Origin: Pseudomonas kitaguniensis
GTDB taxonomy: Bacteria > Pseudomonadota > Gammaproteobacteria > Pseudomonadales > Pseudomonadaceae
Direction: 5' to 3'
Assembly: GCF_009296165.1 (NCBI RefSeq)
Contig: NZ_VUAZ01000019.1
Location: 91,987-155,986 of the forward strand
Length of the DNA stretch: 64,000 bases
Of the stretch, positions 1-8,277 are shown one piece after another. The notes beneath the pieces were generated by a model. That model was given only the letters and a program-made list of their open reading frames with translations, was not told the origin of the DNA and did no database searches. Numbering within the stretch: the stretch's first letter is position 1; the number at the start of each line of letters is the position of its first letter. The position numbers and the translations under genes were made by a program.

Positions 1-1
1 C

Positions 2-538
2 CTGATCGGCCTGCAGACGCTGGGCACCTTTACTCCGGTGCTGATTGCCCTGGCGTTTCGCGAGACGCAATTGGGCTTCGGGATAGTGCTGTTTACGATT
101 ATTACCGCGCTTGGCTTGTCGCTCAGGTCGTACCTGGAACACTTGAAGCTACAGATGTTGCCAAGGCTGTCGGTGGTACTGACCTTCGTGGTGGTGCTGA
201 TTGCGGCCATCAGCCTGTTCAGCCACAAGCTGGGCCTGGAGCGCGGGCTGTCGGTGGCGCTGTTCCCGATGGTGATTTTGACCATGACCATCGAACGCCT
301 GTCGATCACTTGGGAAGAGCGCGGCGCCAACCATGCGCTGAAAGTGGCGATTGGTACGCTGTTCGCCGCATCGCTCGCGCACATCATCATGAGCGTGCCG
401 GAACTGATCTACTTTGTGTTCACCTTCCCGGCGATCCTGCTGATCCTGGTGGGTTTCATGCTGGCCATGGGGCGTTATCGCGGCTACCGCCTGACCGAGC
501 TGGTGCGGTTCAAAGCCTTCTTGAAGGCTGACCAGTAA
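2..538 (+). CDS. Inactive transglutaminase / 7TM membrane protein (C-terminal part)
   Basis: The gene enters from the left edge, and the frame is open from base 2. What remains is a chain of hydrophobic helices typical of the C-terminal 7TM domain of the 'inactive transglutaminase fused to 7 transmembrane helices' family, ending in a basic tail (RYRGYRLTELVRFKAF). The stop codon overlaps the ATG of the downstream ATP-grasp gene (TAATG), so the two are translationally coupled. In Pseudomonas this pair normally travels with a RimK-associated zinc-protease-like gene; that gene would lie outside the window. The family's biochemical role is unknown. It is an inner-membrane protein, assigned by family plus neighbour. 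Confidence 0.8.
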   Translation: MIGLQTLGTFTPVLIALAFRETQLGFGIVLFTIITALGLSLRSYLEHLKLQMLPRLSVVLTFVVVLIAAISLFSHKLGLERGLSVALFPMVILTMTIERLSITWEERGANHALKVAIGTLFAASLAHIIMSVPELIYFVFTFPAILLILVGFMLAMGRYRGYRLTELVRFKAFLKADQ

Positions 539-1524
539 TGTTCGGCTTCTGGAAGACCTGGAAGGCCCTCGAAGCGCGGGGGATCATGGGCATCAACCGG
601 CGTAACGCCGATTATGTGCTCAAGTACAACAAGCGCAGCCTGTACCCGATTGTGGATGACAAGATCATCACCAAGGAACGGGCGATCGCGGCCGGCATCC
701 ATGTGCCGGAAATGTACGGAATCATTTCTACCGAAAAAGAAATCGACAAGCTCGAAGACATCCTCAAAGGCCGCACCGACTTCGTGATCAAGCCGGCGCA
801 AGGCGCTGGCGGTGACGGCATTCTGGTGATCGCCGACCGTTTTGAGGGGCGCTATCGCACGGTGTCGGGCAAACTGCTGACCCACGAGGAAATCCAGCAT
901 CAGATTTCCAGCATCCTCACCGGCTTGTATTCGTTGGGCGGCCACCGTGACCGCGCGCTGATCGAATACCGCGTGGTGCCCGACCAGATCTTCAAGAGCA
1001 TCAGTTACGAAGGCGTGCCGGACATCCGCATCATCGTGCTGATGGGCTACCCGGTGATGGCCATGCTGCGCTTGCCGACCCGCCAGTCCGGCGGCAAGGC
1101 CAACCTGCACCAGGGCGCGATTGGCGTGGGCGTCGACCTGGCCACCGGCCTGACCCTGCGCGGCACCTGGTTGAACAGCATCATTACCAAACACCCCGAC
1201 ACCACCAACGCGGTGGACGGCGTGCAATTGCCCAACTGGGACGGTTTCATGAAGCTCGCCGCCAGTTGCTACGAGCTGTGCGGGCTCGGTTATATCGGCG
1301 TGGACATGGTGTTGGACCAGGAAAAAGGCCCGCTGATTCTTGAGCTGAATGCGCGGCCGGGGCTGAATATCCAAATCGCCAACGACTGTGGCCTGACCTT
1401 GCGCACGCATGCGGTGGAAGCGCGCCTGGAGGCATTGAAAGCCGCCGGCGTGACGGAGACCGCGCAAGAACGGGTGAATTTTGTGCAAGAGATGTTCGGG
1501 CACATCCCGCCGGTTGAAGGCTGA
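538..1524 (+). CDS. Alpha-L-glutamate ligase-like ATP-grasp protein
   Basis: A 328-aa RimK-like ATP-grasp enzyme. The ATP-grasp lysine and glycine-rich loop are visible (FVIKPAQGAGGDGILVI, about residue 80), as are the late metal and nucleotide residues (LILELNARPGLNIQIAN, about residue 268). Family members belong to the alpha-L-glutamate ligase-related group, thought to add amino acids to a carboxylate acceptor, but the acceptor of this subfamily is not established. It starts inside the stop codon of the 7TM gene and is followed by a GC-rich gap before pabB. Family assignment is firm; substrate is unknown. Confidence 0.85.
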   Translation: MFGFWKTWKALEARGIMGINRRNADYVLKYNKRSLYPIVDDKIITKERAIAAGIHVPEMYGIISTEKEIDKLEDILKGRTDFVIKPAQGAGGDGILVIADRFEGRYRTVSGKLLTHEEIQHQISSILTGLYSLGGHRDRALIEYRVVPDQIFKSISYEGVPDIRIIVLMGYPVMAMLRLPTRQSGGKANLHQGAIGVGVDLATGLTLRGTWLNSIITKHPDTTNAVDGVQLPNWDGFMKLAASCYELCGLGYIGVDMVLDQEKGPLILELNARPGLNIQIANDCGLTLRTHAVEARLEALKAAGVTETAQERVNFVQEMFGHIPPVEG

Positions 1525-1614
1525 ACACCCATCCAATGTGGGAGCGGGCTCTAGGACCAAACCCTTCGGGGGACTACAATCGCCTCCCCCACGTAAACGG
1601 CTGATCCACCCCGC

Positions 1615-2958
1615 ATGTCGACCTGTTCCGTATACCCGCTGCCCTACCGGGCCAACCCCGCAGAGTACTTTGCGACGATTCGCCATGCCCCAGGCGCCGT
1701 GCTGCTCGACAGCGGCCGCCCGGTTGCCGAGCGCGGGCGTTACGACCTGCTGAGCGCGTGGCCAGAAACGACGTTGACGGTATCGCCTGACGAAAGCGGA
1801 AGTGATTTCCTGCAACGACTGCGCAAAAACCTGACGCAGTTGGGTGAAGCGGCGCTGCCCACCGGTTACGAGCTTCCGTTTGCCGGCGGCTTGATCGGCT
1901 ACCTGAGCTACGACTTTGGCCGGCACCTGGAGCAAATGCCACACCCGGCCGTAGACGATTTGCACCTGCCGGATGCGCGCTTTGGGTTGTACGCTTGGGC
2001 GCTGGTCAGCGATCACCAGGCGCAGACCAGCCAACTGGTGTTTCACCCCTCGCTGGCTGACAGCCAACGGCAACGGTTGATCGCGTTGTTCAGCCAGCGC
2101 GTTGTCGCCACACACGCGACGTTTAAACTGCAAGGCCCAATGGCCCCGGACCTGACTGCCGAGGCTTACCGCCAAGCCATCGTGCGCATCCAGAACTACA
2201 TCCAGGCGGGCGATTGTTACCAAGTCAACTTCGCGCAGCGCTTTCGCGCGCCGTACAGCGGCGATCCATGGGTCGCCTATTGCGCCCTGCGTGAAGCCTG
2301 CCCTACGCCGTTTTCCGGCTTCCAAAGCCTGCCGGATGACGGCGCGGTGCTGAGCCTGTCGCCAGAGCGTTTCGTCAAGATCAGCGAACGCCACGTCGAA
2401 ACCCGGCCGATCAAAGGCACTCGCCCGCGCGGCTTGACGCCCGAAGAAGACGCCGCCAACGCCGCCGAACTGCTGGCCAGCCCCAAGGATCGCGCAGAAA
2501 ACCTGATGATCGTCGACCTGCTGCGCAACGACCTCGGCCGCACCTGCCGCACGGGCTCGGTGAAGGTGCCGGAGTTGTTCAGCCTCGAAAGCTACCCCAA
2601 CGTGCACCACTTGGTGAGCAGCGTGACCGGCGAGTTGGCCGACCACAAAGACGCGCTCGACCTGATCGCCGGCAGCTTCCCCGGCGGCTCCATCACGGGC
2701 GCCCCGAAGATTCGCGCGATGCACATCATCGACGAGCTGGAGCCGACCCGACGCGGGTTGTACTGCGGTTCGCTGGTGTACCTGGACGTGCGCGGCGAGA
2801 TGGACAGTTCCATCGCGATTCGCAGCCTGCTGGCCAAAGATGGGCAGGTGTGTTGCTGGGGCGGCGGCGGGATTGTGGCCGACTCACAGTGGGAAGCGGA
2901 ATATCAAGAGTCGCTGACCAAGGTACGCGTGTTGTTACACACGTTGGAAAGCCTGTAG
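1615..2958 (+). CDS. pabB: Aminodeoxychorismate synthase component I
   Basis: A 447-aa chorismate-binding enzyme that aminates chorismate to 4-amino-4-deoxychorismate for p-aminobenzoate and folate synthesis, with ammonia supplied by the PabA amidotransferase. The N-terminal half is the regulatory, anthranilate-synthase-I-like domain. The C-terminal half carries the signature blocks PIKGTRPRG (the Lys typical of PabB, where TrpE has Ala) and GSFPGGSITGAPKIRAMHII, and ends with CCWGGGGIVADS before the final helices. Length and motifs match PabB rather than TrpE. No pabA lies nearby, as is usual in Pseudomonas. Confidence 0.93.
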   Translation: MSTCSVYPLPYRANPAEYFATIRHAPGAVLLDSGRPVAERGRYDLLSAWPETTLTVSPDESGSDFLQRLRKNLTQLGEAALPTGYELPFAGGLIGYLSYDFGRHLEQMPHPAVDDLHLPDARFGLYAWALVSDHQAQTSQLVFHPSLADSQRQRLIALFSQRVVATHATFKLQGPMAPDLTAEAYRQAIVRIQNYIQAGDCYQVNFAQRFRAPYSGDPWVAYCALREACPTPFSGFQSLPDDGAVLSLSPERFVKISERHVETRPIKGTRPRGLTPEEDAANAAELLASPKDRAENLMIVDLLRNDLGRTCRTGSVKVPELFSLESYPNVHHLVSSVTGELADHKDALDLIAGSFPGGSITGAPKIRAMHIIDELEPTRRGLYCGSLVYLDVRGEMDSSIAIRSLLAKDGQVCCWGGGGIVADSQWEAEYQESLTKVRVLLHTLESL

Positions 2959-3155
2959 CGCCCCGCGCTTATTGGCAGTGCAACCTTGAGCCGAACACTG
3001 GCAAAAGCCTGAATCAGAACGGCGGTGGACGCAGTATCAGCCGGGGGATAGCGTCCGGCAGTTCATCCGCCGTCTGTGAAGGATCACATGAAGCGACTGC
3101 CTACTCGTCAGAAATTATTTCCGGGATTGCATATCCTCCGAACCACACCTACTAT

Positions 3156-3170
3156 CTCCCATATTGGGAG
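3156..3170. promoter_or_regulatory. Inverted repeat over the higB ribosome-binding site
   Basis: A perfect 6-bp inverted repeat, CTCCCA-TAT-TGGGAG. Its right arm contains the GGGAG of the higB Shine-Dalgarno sequence, 9 bp before the ATG. It could be a HigA operator (autorepression is standard for higBA), or an RNA hairpin that hides the ribosome-binding site, or both. Confidence 0.5.
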
Positions 3171-3179
3171 GTACCAGCG

Positions 3180-3482
3180 ATGCGCATAATCGCTTTATCT
3201 ACCCTACGAATTTTCTGGGAAAGCCACCCCGCTTATGCGGATGCGAAAACGCCGCTGGCTGAGCTGTATCGTCACCTGGAAAAGGCCCTTTACCCGACAC
3301 CGCAAGCACTCAAGGCCGCGCTCAGAACCGCGAGCATTCTTAAAAGCGGCAGGGTTGTATTCAACGTGGGCGGCAACAAGTATCGAGTCATCATAGCGAT
3401 CGATTATCAGCGACAACTTGGGTTCATACGTTTTGTAGGCACCCATGCCCAGTACGATCAGATCAACGCGGAGAGCGTGTAA
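3180..3482 (+). CDS. higB: Type II toxin HigB (RelE-superfamily mRNA interferase)
   Basis: A 100-aa protein matching the HigB_toxin family. The C-terminal core VVFNVGGNKYRVIIAIDY followed by IRFVGTHAQYDQI is the family hallmark. Members cleave mRNA on the ribosome. The ATG at 3180 was chosen because a strong GGGAGG lies 8 bases upstream and the family starts there; the frame is open further upstream but without a ribosome site. The stop overlaps the start of higA (TAATG), giving the toxin-first order typical of higBA. The N-terminal helix (MRIIALSTLRIFWESHPAYADA) also fits the family. Confidence 0.9.
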   Translation: MRIIALSTLRIFWESHPAYADAKTPLAELYRHLEKALYPTPQALKAALRTASILKSGRVVFNVGGNKYRVIIAIDYQRQLGFIRFVGTHAQYDQINAESV

Positions 3483-3838
3483 TGAACATCAAACCGATTC
3501 ATTCCCAAGAAGATCTGGCCGCTGCCCTGGCGCGCGTGGAGCAGCTATGGGAAGCCGCCGTCGGCTCACCCGAGGGCGACGAGCTGGAAATTCTTGCCGT
3601 GCTCATTGAGAAGTACGAGGCGGAACACTTTCCAATGCCGGCGTCGGACCCGGTGGAAGCGATTAAATTTCGCATGGAGCAATTAGGCCTTACCGCGCGT
3701 GACCTGGAGCCGTTTATAGGCACGAGCGGGCGCGTTTCCGAAGTGCTGAACCACAAGCGCAAGCTGAGCGTGTCGATGATCAAACGCCTGCACGCCGGCC
3801 TGCGCATCCCTTACGAGCGCCTGCTCGCAGAGGCTTGA
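3482..3838 (+). CDS. higA: Antitoxin HigA (helix-turn-helix)
   Basis: A 118-aa antitoxin coupled to higB by a TAATG overlap. The N-terminal half is acidic and helical. The C-terminal half is a Cro/CI-type helix-turn-helix (about residues 60-110, GLTARDLEPFIGTSGRVSEV then LNHKRKLSVSMIKRLH). HigA proteins neutralise HigB and repress their own promoter, here probably through the inverted repeat at 3156-3170. The locus sits among core genes and could be vertically inherited. Confidence 0.9.
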   Translation: MNIKPIHSQEDLAAALARVEQLWEAAVGSPEGDELEILAVLIEKYEAEHFPMPASDPVEAIKFRMEQLGLTARDLEPFIGTSGRVSEVLNHKRKLSVSMIKRLHAGLRIPYERLLAEA

Positions 3839-4001
3839 CACATTCAAATGTGGGGCTTGCTCGCGATGAGACCCTCAGCCCCACTCCATCCCCTGCAGGC
3901 CAACGGCCGATTCAAGCTCGCCACCGCAACGCAAGGCGGTTTTTGATACCATCGTTCCCCTATAGAGCGCCAAGCGCCACTGACCTGCAGGAACCGTGCT
4001 G

Positions 4002-4736
4002 ATGAACCAAGCCTTCGACGTCGCTGAACTCGCCGCGACTTATGCCAACAAATCCGCTCAGGACATTCTCAAACTGGCGTTCAGCCAGTTCGGCGATGAC
4101 CTGTGGATTTCCTTCAGCGGTGCCGAAGACGTGGTGCTGGTAGACATGGCCTGGAAGCTGAACAAGCAGGTCAAAGTCTTCAGCCTCGACACTGGCCGCC
4201 TGCACCCGGAAACCTACCGGTTTATCGAGCAGGTGCGCGAGTTCTACAAGATCGACATCGAATTGATTTCGCCGGACCAAAGCAAACTGGAACCGTTCGT
4301 CAAGCAAAAGGGCCTGTTCAGCTTCTATAAAGATGGCCACGGCGAATGCTGCGGCGTGCGCAAGATCGAGCCGCTGCGGCGCAAACTCTCTGGCGTGAGC
4401 GCCTGGGCCACCGGCCAACGCCGCGACCAGAGCCCCGGCACCCGCAGCCAGGTGGCGGCGCTGGAAATCGACAGGGCGTTCTCGACCGCGGAACGCACCC
4501 TGTACAAATTCAACCCGCTGGCGCAGATGACCAGCGAGGAAGTCTGGGGTTACATCCGCATGCTGGAGCTGCCGTATAACAGCCTGCATGAGCGCGGTTT
4601 TATCAGCATTGGCTGCGAGCCCTGCACCCGCCCGGTGCTGCCGAACCAGCACGAGCGCGAAGGCCGCTGGTGGTGGGAAGAAGCCACGCAAAAGGAGTGC
4701 GGGTTGCACGCCGGGAATATCATCAGCAAGGCGTGA
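4002..4736 (+). CDS. cysH: Assimilatory adenylylsulfate (APS) reductase
   Basis: A 244-aa enzyme reducing activated sulfate to sulfite in cysteine biosynthesis. Four cysteines for a [4Fe-4S] cluster are present: Cys116-Cys117 (ECCGVRK) and Cys205/Cys208 (GCEPCTRP). The catalytic Cys is at 233 (KECGLHAG). The cluster cysteines mark the APS-reducing type found in Pseudomonas and plants rather than the cluster-free PAPS reductase of E. coli. The PP-loop motif is [14 protein letters not shown]. The ATG at 4002 has AGGA about 9 bases upstream; a GTG two codons earlier is less likely. Confidence 0.93.
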   Translation: MNQAFDVAELAATYANKSAQDILKLAFSQFGDDLWISFSGAEDVVLVDMAWKLNKQVKVFSLDTGRLHPETYRFIEQVREFYKIDIELISPDQSKLEPFVKQKGLFSFYKDGHGECCGVRKIEPLRRKLSGVSAWATGQRRDQSPGTRSQVAALEIDRAFSTAERTLYKFNPLAQMTSEEVWGYIRMLELPYNSLHERGFISIGCEPCTRPVLPNQHEREGRWWWEEATQKECGLHAGNIISKA

Positions 4737-4767
4737 GCTAACGCCAGTAATTAACCAGGGGCAGTTC

Positions 4768-5484
4768 ATGCGCATCCTCGTGGTCAACGTCAACACCACT
4801 GAATCCATCACCGAAACCATCGCCCAGCAAGCCCGGGCCGTGGCCTCGCCAGGCACCGAAATTGTCGGGCTCACGCCGTACTTCGGCGCCGAATCGGTAG
4901 AGGGCAATTTTGAAAGCTACCTGGCGGCCATCGCGGTGATGGACCGGGTGATGGCCTACGACCAGCCGTTTGATGCGGTGATTCAGGCAGGTTACGGCGA
5001 ACACGGCCGTGAAGGTTTGCAGGAATTGCTGAACGTGCCGGTGGTGGACATCACCGAGGCCGCCGCCAGCACCGCCATGTTTCTGGGGCATGCCTATTCG
5101 GTGGTCACCACCCTGGACCGCACCGTGCCGCTGATCGAGGACCGCCTGAAACTTGCCGGCCTGTACCAGCGCTGCGCCTCGGTGCGTGCCAGCGGCATGG
5201 CGGTGCTGGAACTGGAAGAAGACCCGCTGGCCGCGATGGAAGCCATCGTGCGCCAGGCGGAACTGGCCATCCGTGAGGACAAGGCCGAGGTAATCTGCCT
5301 GGGCTGCGGCGGCATGGCCGGGCTGGATGAACAGATTCGCCAGCGCACCGGCGTGCCGGTAGTGGATGGCGTGACGGCGGCGGTGACCATTGCCGAATCG
5401 CTGGTGCGGTTGGGGTTGTCGACGTCGAAGATCAGGACCTATGCCACGCCACGCCCGAAAAAGATCATCGGTTGGCCGCGCTGA
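4768..5484 (+). CDS. Asp/Glu/hydantoin racemase-family protein lacking the first catalytic Cys
   Basis: A 238-aa protein with the hydantoin-racemase layout: MRILVVNVNTTESIT at the N-terminus, then FDAVIQAGYGEHG, PVVDITEAAA, SVVTTLDRTVP and ICLGCGGMAGL. Two-base racemases of this family use two cysteines. The second (Cys180) is present, but the position of the first holds Gly75. A Gly/Cys pair is known from arylmalonate decarboxylase, so decarboxylation or another single-Cys reaction is possible, and racemisation is doubtful. It lies 31 bases after cysH and may be cotranscribed. The ATG at 4768 follows CAGGGGCAG. Confidence 0.75.
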   Translation: MRILVVNVNTTESITETIAQQARAVASPGTEIVGLTPYFGAESVEGNFESYLAAIAVMDRVMAYDQPFDAVIQAGYGEHGREGLQELLNVPVVDITEAAASTAMFLGHAYSVVTTLDRTVPLIEDRLKLAGLYQRCASVRASGMAVLELEEDPLAAMEAIVRQAELAIREDKAEVICLGCGGMAGLDEQIRQRTGVPVVDGVTAAVTIAESLVRLGLSTSKIRTYATPRPKKIIGWPR

Positions 5485-5532
5485 ACCGAGGCGCGGCCAT
5501 CGCGAGCAAGCCCGGCTCCCACAGGGCCGCAA

Positions 5533-5583
5533 GCTGGTTACATCACCGGGGCCAGCCTGACCATTGATGGCGGTTTCAGCGCC
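5533..5583 (+). pseudogene. C-terminal scrap of a short-chain dehydrogenase
   Basis: In one plus-strand frame the intergenic DNA reads AGYITGASLTIDGGFSAQ, the standard C-terminus of FabG-like short-chain dehydrogenases (Y-I-T-G-x-x-x-x-x-D-G-G). No start and no Rossmann core lies upstream, because the racemase-family gene ends just before. It is a relic left by a deletion. Confidence 0.6.
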
Positions 5584-5606
5584 CAGGTTTCCGGCGGCAC
5601 GGCAAC

Positions 5607-5624
5607 AGGGGGCGCGAGCCCCCT
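5607..5624 (-). terminator. GC-rich hairpin after the HAD gene
   Basis: GGGGGC-GCG-AGCCCCC forms a strong short hairpin a few bases beyond the minus-strand HAD gene stop. There is no clear T-run on either strand, so it is only a possible terminator. Confidence 0.3.
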
Positions 5625-5630
5625 TCCACC

Positions 5631-6320
5631 TTAGCGCAGGGGCGGCAGGCCGTAGGCTGCGAGATCAAAGTCCGCGAGTTTGCGGATGATCTGGTCGGCG
5701 TGGTGATACTTGCTGTCGGCCATGGCTTCATCCGGCACGGCGATGGCGGTCATGTTGGCGGCCTTCGCGGCGGTTACACCGAACGGCGAATCCTCGAACA
5801 CCAGGCAATCCTGCGGCGCTACGCCCAGGCGGCGCGCGGCGGTCAGGAAGATGTCCGGCGAGGGTTTGGCGGCGCCGACTTCCGGGTCGTCAGCGGTGAC
5901 GATGGTGCCGAACAGGCTAAACCACTCGCGGTGTAACGTGGTTTTGTGGCCGAACGAATTGCGCGACGAGCTGGTGCCCACGGCGATGGGGATGTTATGC
6001 GCCTTCAAGTGGCGCACCAGCGCTTCGGCGCCAGGCATGCCCAACGCCTTGGGGAACCGCTCGCTCATCAACGGCTCACGAATTTCGAGGAATTCAGCCG
6101 GCGTGATCGGCAAATCCAGGGCCTTGACCACGTACTCGGCCAAGTCCTGGGCGCCACGGCCGATGATGTGCTGCTTGATCCCCCAGTCATACGTACGACC
6201 ATAACGTTCGGCGATGATCTGTGTGACTTCGGTGTAGATGCCTTCGGTGTCCAGCAACAACCCGTCCATATCGAAAATCACGGCCTTGATCGGACCGACT
6301 GCAGTACGCGGTGCATTCAT
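5631..6320 (-). CDS. HAD-superfamily phosphatase (beta-phosphoglucomutase/GS1-like)
   Basis: A 229-aa HAD hydrolase. Motif I is FDMDGLLLDTEG near the N-terminus (nucleophile Asp and acid/base Asp). Motif II is the Thr/Ser of VGTSSSRNSF, the conserved Lys sits in KPSPDIFLTAA, and motif III is VFEDSPFGVTAAKAA. The cap type and sequence resemble the YcjU/GS1-like sugar-phosphate and nucleotide phosphatases; the true substrate cannot be read from sequence. The start at 6320 (MNAPRTAVGPIK) was chosen because it precedes motif I by the usual distance; the open frame extends further upstream without a ribosome site. Confidence 0.85.
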   Translation of the reverse strand: MNAPRTAVGPIKAVIFDMDGLLLDTEGIYTEVTQIIAERYGRTYDWGIKQHIIGRGAQDLAEYVVKALDLPITPAEFLEIREPLMSERFPKALGMPGAEALVRHLKAHNIPIAVGTSSSRNSFGHKTTLHREWFSLFGTIVTADDPEVGAAKPSPDIFLTAARRLGVAPQDCLVFEDSPFGVTAAKAANMTAIAVPDEAMADSKYHHADQIIRKLADFDLAAYGLPPLR

Positions 6321-6429
6321 CACAACAAAACCTTGAGCGGAAGACAAAAAGGATTCAGCACAATAACGGCCACGCTGACCGGCAAGCAACCCTTTAGACT
6401 GTGCGCCTGCCCTTTTGAAGTGCCCTGTG

Positions 6430-6786
6430 ATGCTCTACCGTCTAGCCGCCGACAGCCTGGTGCTGTTTCATTTGAGTTTTATTCTGTTCGTGCTGTTCGG
6501 CGGCTTGCTTGCGCTCAAGTGGCGCCCAGTGCTGTGGCTGCACCTACCGGCGGTGGCGTGGGGCATTGCGGTCGAAATGCTCCACCTGCCCTGCCCGCTG
6601 ACCCGCTGGGAAAACCTCTTTCGCCACCTCGCCGGGCAAGACGGCTATGGCGGCGGGTTTATCGAGCACTACCTTCTCGCGCTGATTTATCCCGCCGGGC
6701 TGACGCCGAACATTCAATTGATGCTGGGAACGGTGGTGGTGGTGATCAACATCGCCGTGTATGCGCGACTGATCAAAAAAGCCTAG
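6430..6786 (+). CDS. DUF2784 family membrane protein
   Basis: A 118-aa protein with three to four hydrophobic helices. It matches the DUF2784 pattern: an early LVLFHLSFILFVLFGG, a central W/H-rich stretch (WRPVLWLHLPAVAWG), CPLTRWEN, and a GGFIEHYL block. Function is unknown; it is inner membrane. The family is widespread in Proteobacteria as a lone gene, and here it sits divergently from the HAD gene. A GTG one codon upstream is an alternative start. Confidence 0.8.
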   Translation: MLYRLAADSLVLFHLSFILFVLFGGLLALKWRPVLWLHLPAVAWGIAVEMLHLPCPLTRWENLFRHLAGQDGYGGGFIEHYLLALIYPAGLTPNIQLMLGTVVVVINIAVYARLIKKA

Positions 6787-6856
6787 GCCTGGACAGGTTT
6801 GAGACAGCTTGGCTGGTGAAGAATCAGTCTCCCTCATTCCGTTCGTAGACGCGCCC

Positions 6857-7435
6857 ATGTCCGAAGCCTTCGAAGTCCCCAGCCCCCACGAAAAACACAT
6901 CGAACACACCACCGAACATGCCCACGGCCGGGGCGACAATTTCGCCAGCCGCATTGCCGTGATGACCGCGCTGATGGCCACCCTCGGCGCGATGCTTAGC
7001 TACCAGGCCGGCTCCACCGAAAGCGAAGCGGCGATGGACAAAAACAACGCCGCCATCATCAAGACCGAAGCCGCCAACCAGTGGAACTACTACCAGGCCA
7101 AATCCAGCCGACAAAACCTGGCGGAGTTGGCCACGCATATTCCGGGGGTTGATGCTGCGCATTACAAGGACGAGATTGAGCGCTACAAGAGCCAGAAAGA
7201 ACAGGTGCGCCAGCAAGCCGAGAAGCTTGAGGCCACCTCAAAGGCCTGGGATGAGAAATCCGAAGAAGCGCTGCACCAGCACCACCGCTGGGCGCAGGCG
7301 ATGACCGCGATTCAGATCGCGATTTCGTTGGCGGCAATCACCTTGCTGACGCGCAAGGAATGGTTGAAGCGCATGTCATACACCGCCGGCGGCGTTGCAG
7401 TGGTGCTCGGCAGCCTGGCATGGCTGCACCTCTAA
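6857..7435 (+). CDS. DUF4337 family membrane protein
   Basis: A 192-aa protein with the DUF4337 architecture: an acidic/His-rich cytoplasmic start (MSEAFEVPSPHEKHIEHTTE), a first TM helix (RIAVMTALMATLGAMLSY), a long charged coiled-coil segment with NNAAIIKTEAANQWNYYQAK, and two C-terminal TM helices. Function is unknown. The ATG at 6857 lacks an obvious Shine-Dalgarno but matches the family start; a TTG at 6809 is an alternative. Confidence 0.8.
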   Translation: MSEAFEVPSPHEKHIEHTTEHAHGRGDNFASRIAVMTALMATLGAMLSYQAGSTESEAAMDKNNAAIIKTEAANQWNYYQAKSSRQNLAELATHIPGVDAAHYKDEIERYKSQKEQVRQQAEKLEATSKAWDEKSEEALHQHHRWAQAMTAIQIAISLAAITLLTRKEWLKRMSYTAGGVAVVLGSLAWLHL

Positions 7436-7452
7436 GCGCATAACCCGCCCCC

Positions 7453-7476
7453 GTGGCGAGCGGGCTTGCTCGCCAC
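7453..7476. repeat. REP palindrome (Pseudomonas type)
   Basis: A 24-bp near-perfect palindrome around GAGCGGGCTTGCTC, the extragenic palindrome common in fluorescent pseudomonads. Diverged relatives occur at about 3850, 5505, 56135 and 63983 in this window. Confidence 0.75.
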
Positions 7477-7600
7477 AACAGCAAAGACCACAAGGGCGCT
7501 ATTACCTTGACCGCTGTTATCTTCAAGTTGGGCTCTGCCATCGCATCGCTATATAGTAAAAGGTATAACGACCAGCACAGCCTGATTTGAGGACATACCG

Positions 7601-8260
7601 GTGATTGCACAACCCAAAGAAGCCGTGGGCGCCGCCTACTCCATCGACTCCATGCGTTACGCCCAAGCGATGACCTGGCAAGCCATCGAACAGCTCGCCC
7701 AGCGCATCCGCCCCGGCATGCTTGAATCCGAAGCGCGCGAGCTGGGCAAGCACGTGCTTGCCGACCTCGACATGCAGCGCATCTGGCACCCATTGCTGGT
7801 GCGATTCGGCGCCAATACCCTCAAGACCTTCAAGCAACGCTCCGAAGGCGACCCGGTGCTCGGCGAAAACGATATTTTTTTCATCGACATGGGCGCCGTG
7901 TGGCAAGGCCACGAAGGTGACGCCGGGGCCACGTTCAGCACCGGCAACGACGCGCAAATGATCGCCTGCGCCAGCGCCGCCAAAGCACTCTTCGACCGCG
8001 TACAATCGCGCTGGAAAAACCACCAGCTCGCTGGCCTCGAACTCTACCGCTATGCCGAAGAGCAGGCGCACGCCATGGGCTGGCAACTGAACCTCGACAT
8101 CAAAGGCCACCGCGTCAGCGACTTCCCGCACGCCATCCATCGCGGCGGCGACCTCGGCCAGTTTGAGCACTGCCCGAATGCCGGGCTGTGGATCCTGGAA
8201 ATCCAGATCGCCCACCCGAGCAAACCCTACGGCGCCTTCTACGAAGACTTACTCGCCTGA
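7601..8260 (+). CDS. M24-family metallopeptidase homologue
   Basis: A 219-aa pita-bread-fold protein related to Xaa-Pro aminopeptidases and methionine aminopeptidases. Metal-ligand-like residues are visible in FIDMGAVWQGHEGDAGATF (Asp, Asp), in GHRVSDFPHAIH (His), and in the terminal WILEIQIAHP (Glu). It is shorter than typical prolidases because the N-terminal creatinase domain is absent. The GTG at 7601 has GAGGA 7 bases upstream. It is followed after 17 bases by the GGCT-fold gene, suggesting a two-gene operon for peptide or gamma-glutamyl metabolism; that role is inference. Confidence 0.8.
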   Translation: MIAQPKEAVGAAYSIDSMRYAQAMTWQAIEQLAQRIRPGMLESEARELGKHVLADLDMQRIWHPLLVRFGANTLKTFKQRSEGDPVLGENDIFFIDMGAVWQGHEGDAGATFSTGNDAQMIACASAAKALFDRVQSRWKNHQLAGLELYRYAEEQAHAMGWQLNLDIKGHRVSDFPHAIHRGGDLGQFEHCPNAGLWILEIQIAHPSKPYGAFYEDLLA

Positions 8261-8277
8261 CCTTTTAAGGACTACCT

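Noticed and set aside
484..2724. 746-codon minus-strand open frame
   Set aside because: Antisense shadow of the ligase and pabB genes in GC-rich DNA; low-complexity His/Arg/Gln composition and no family features.
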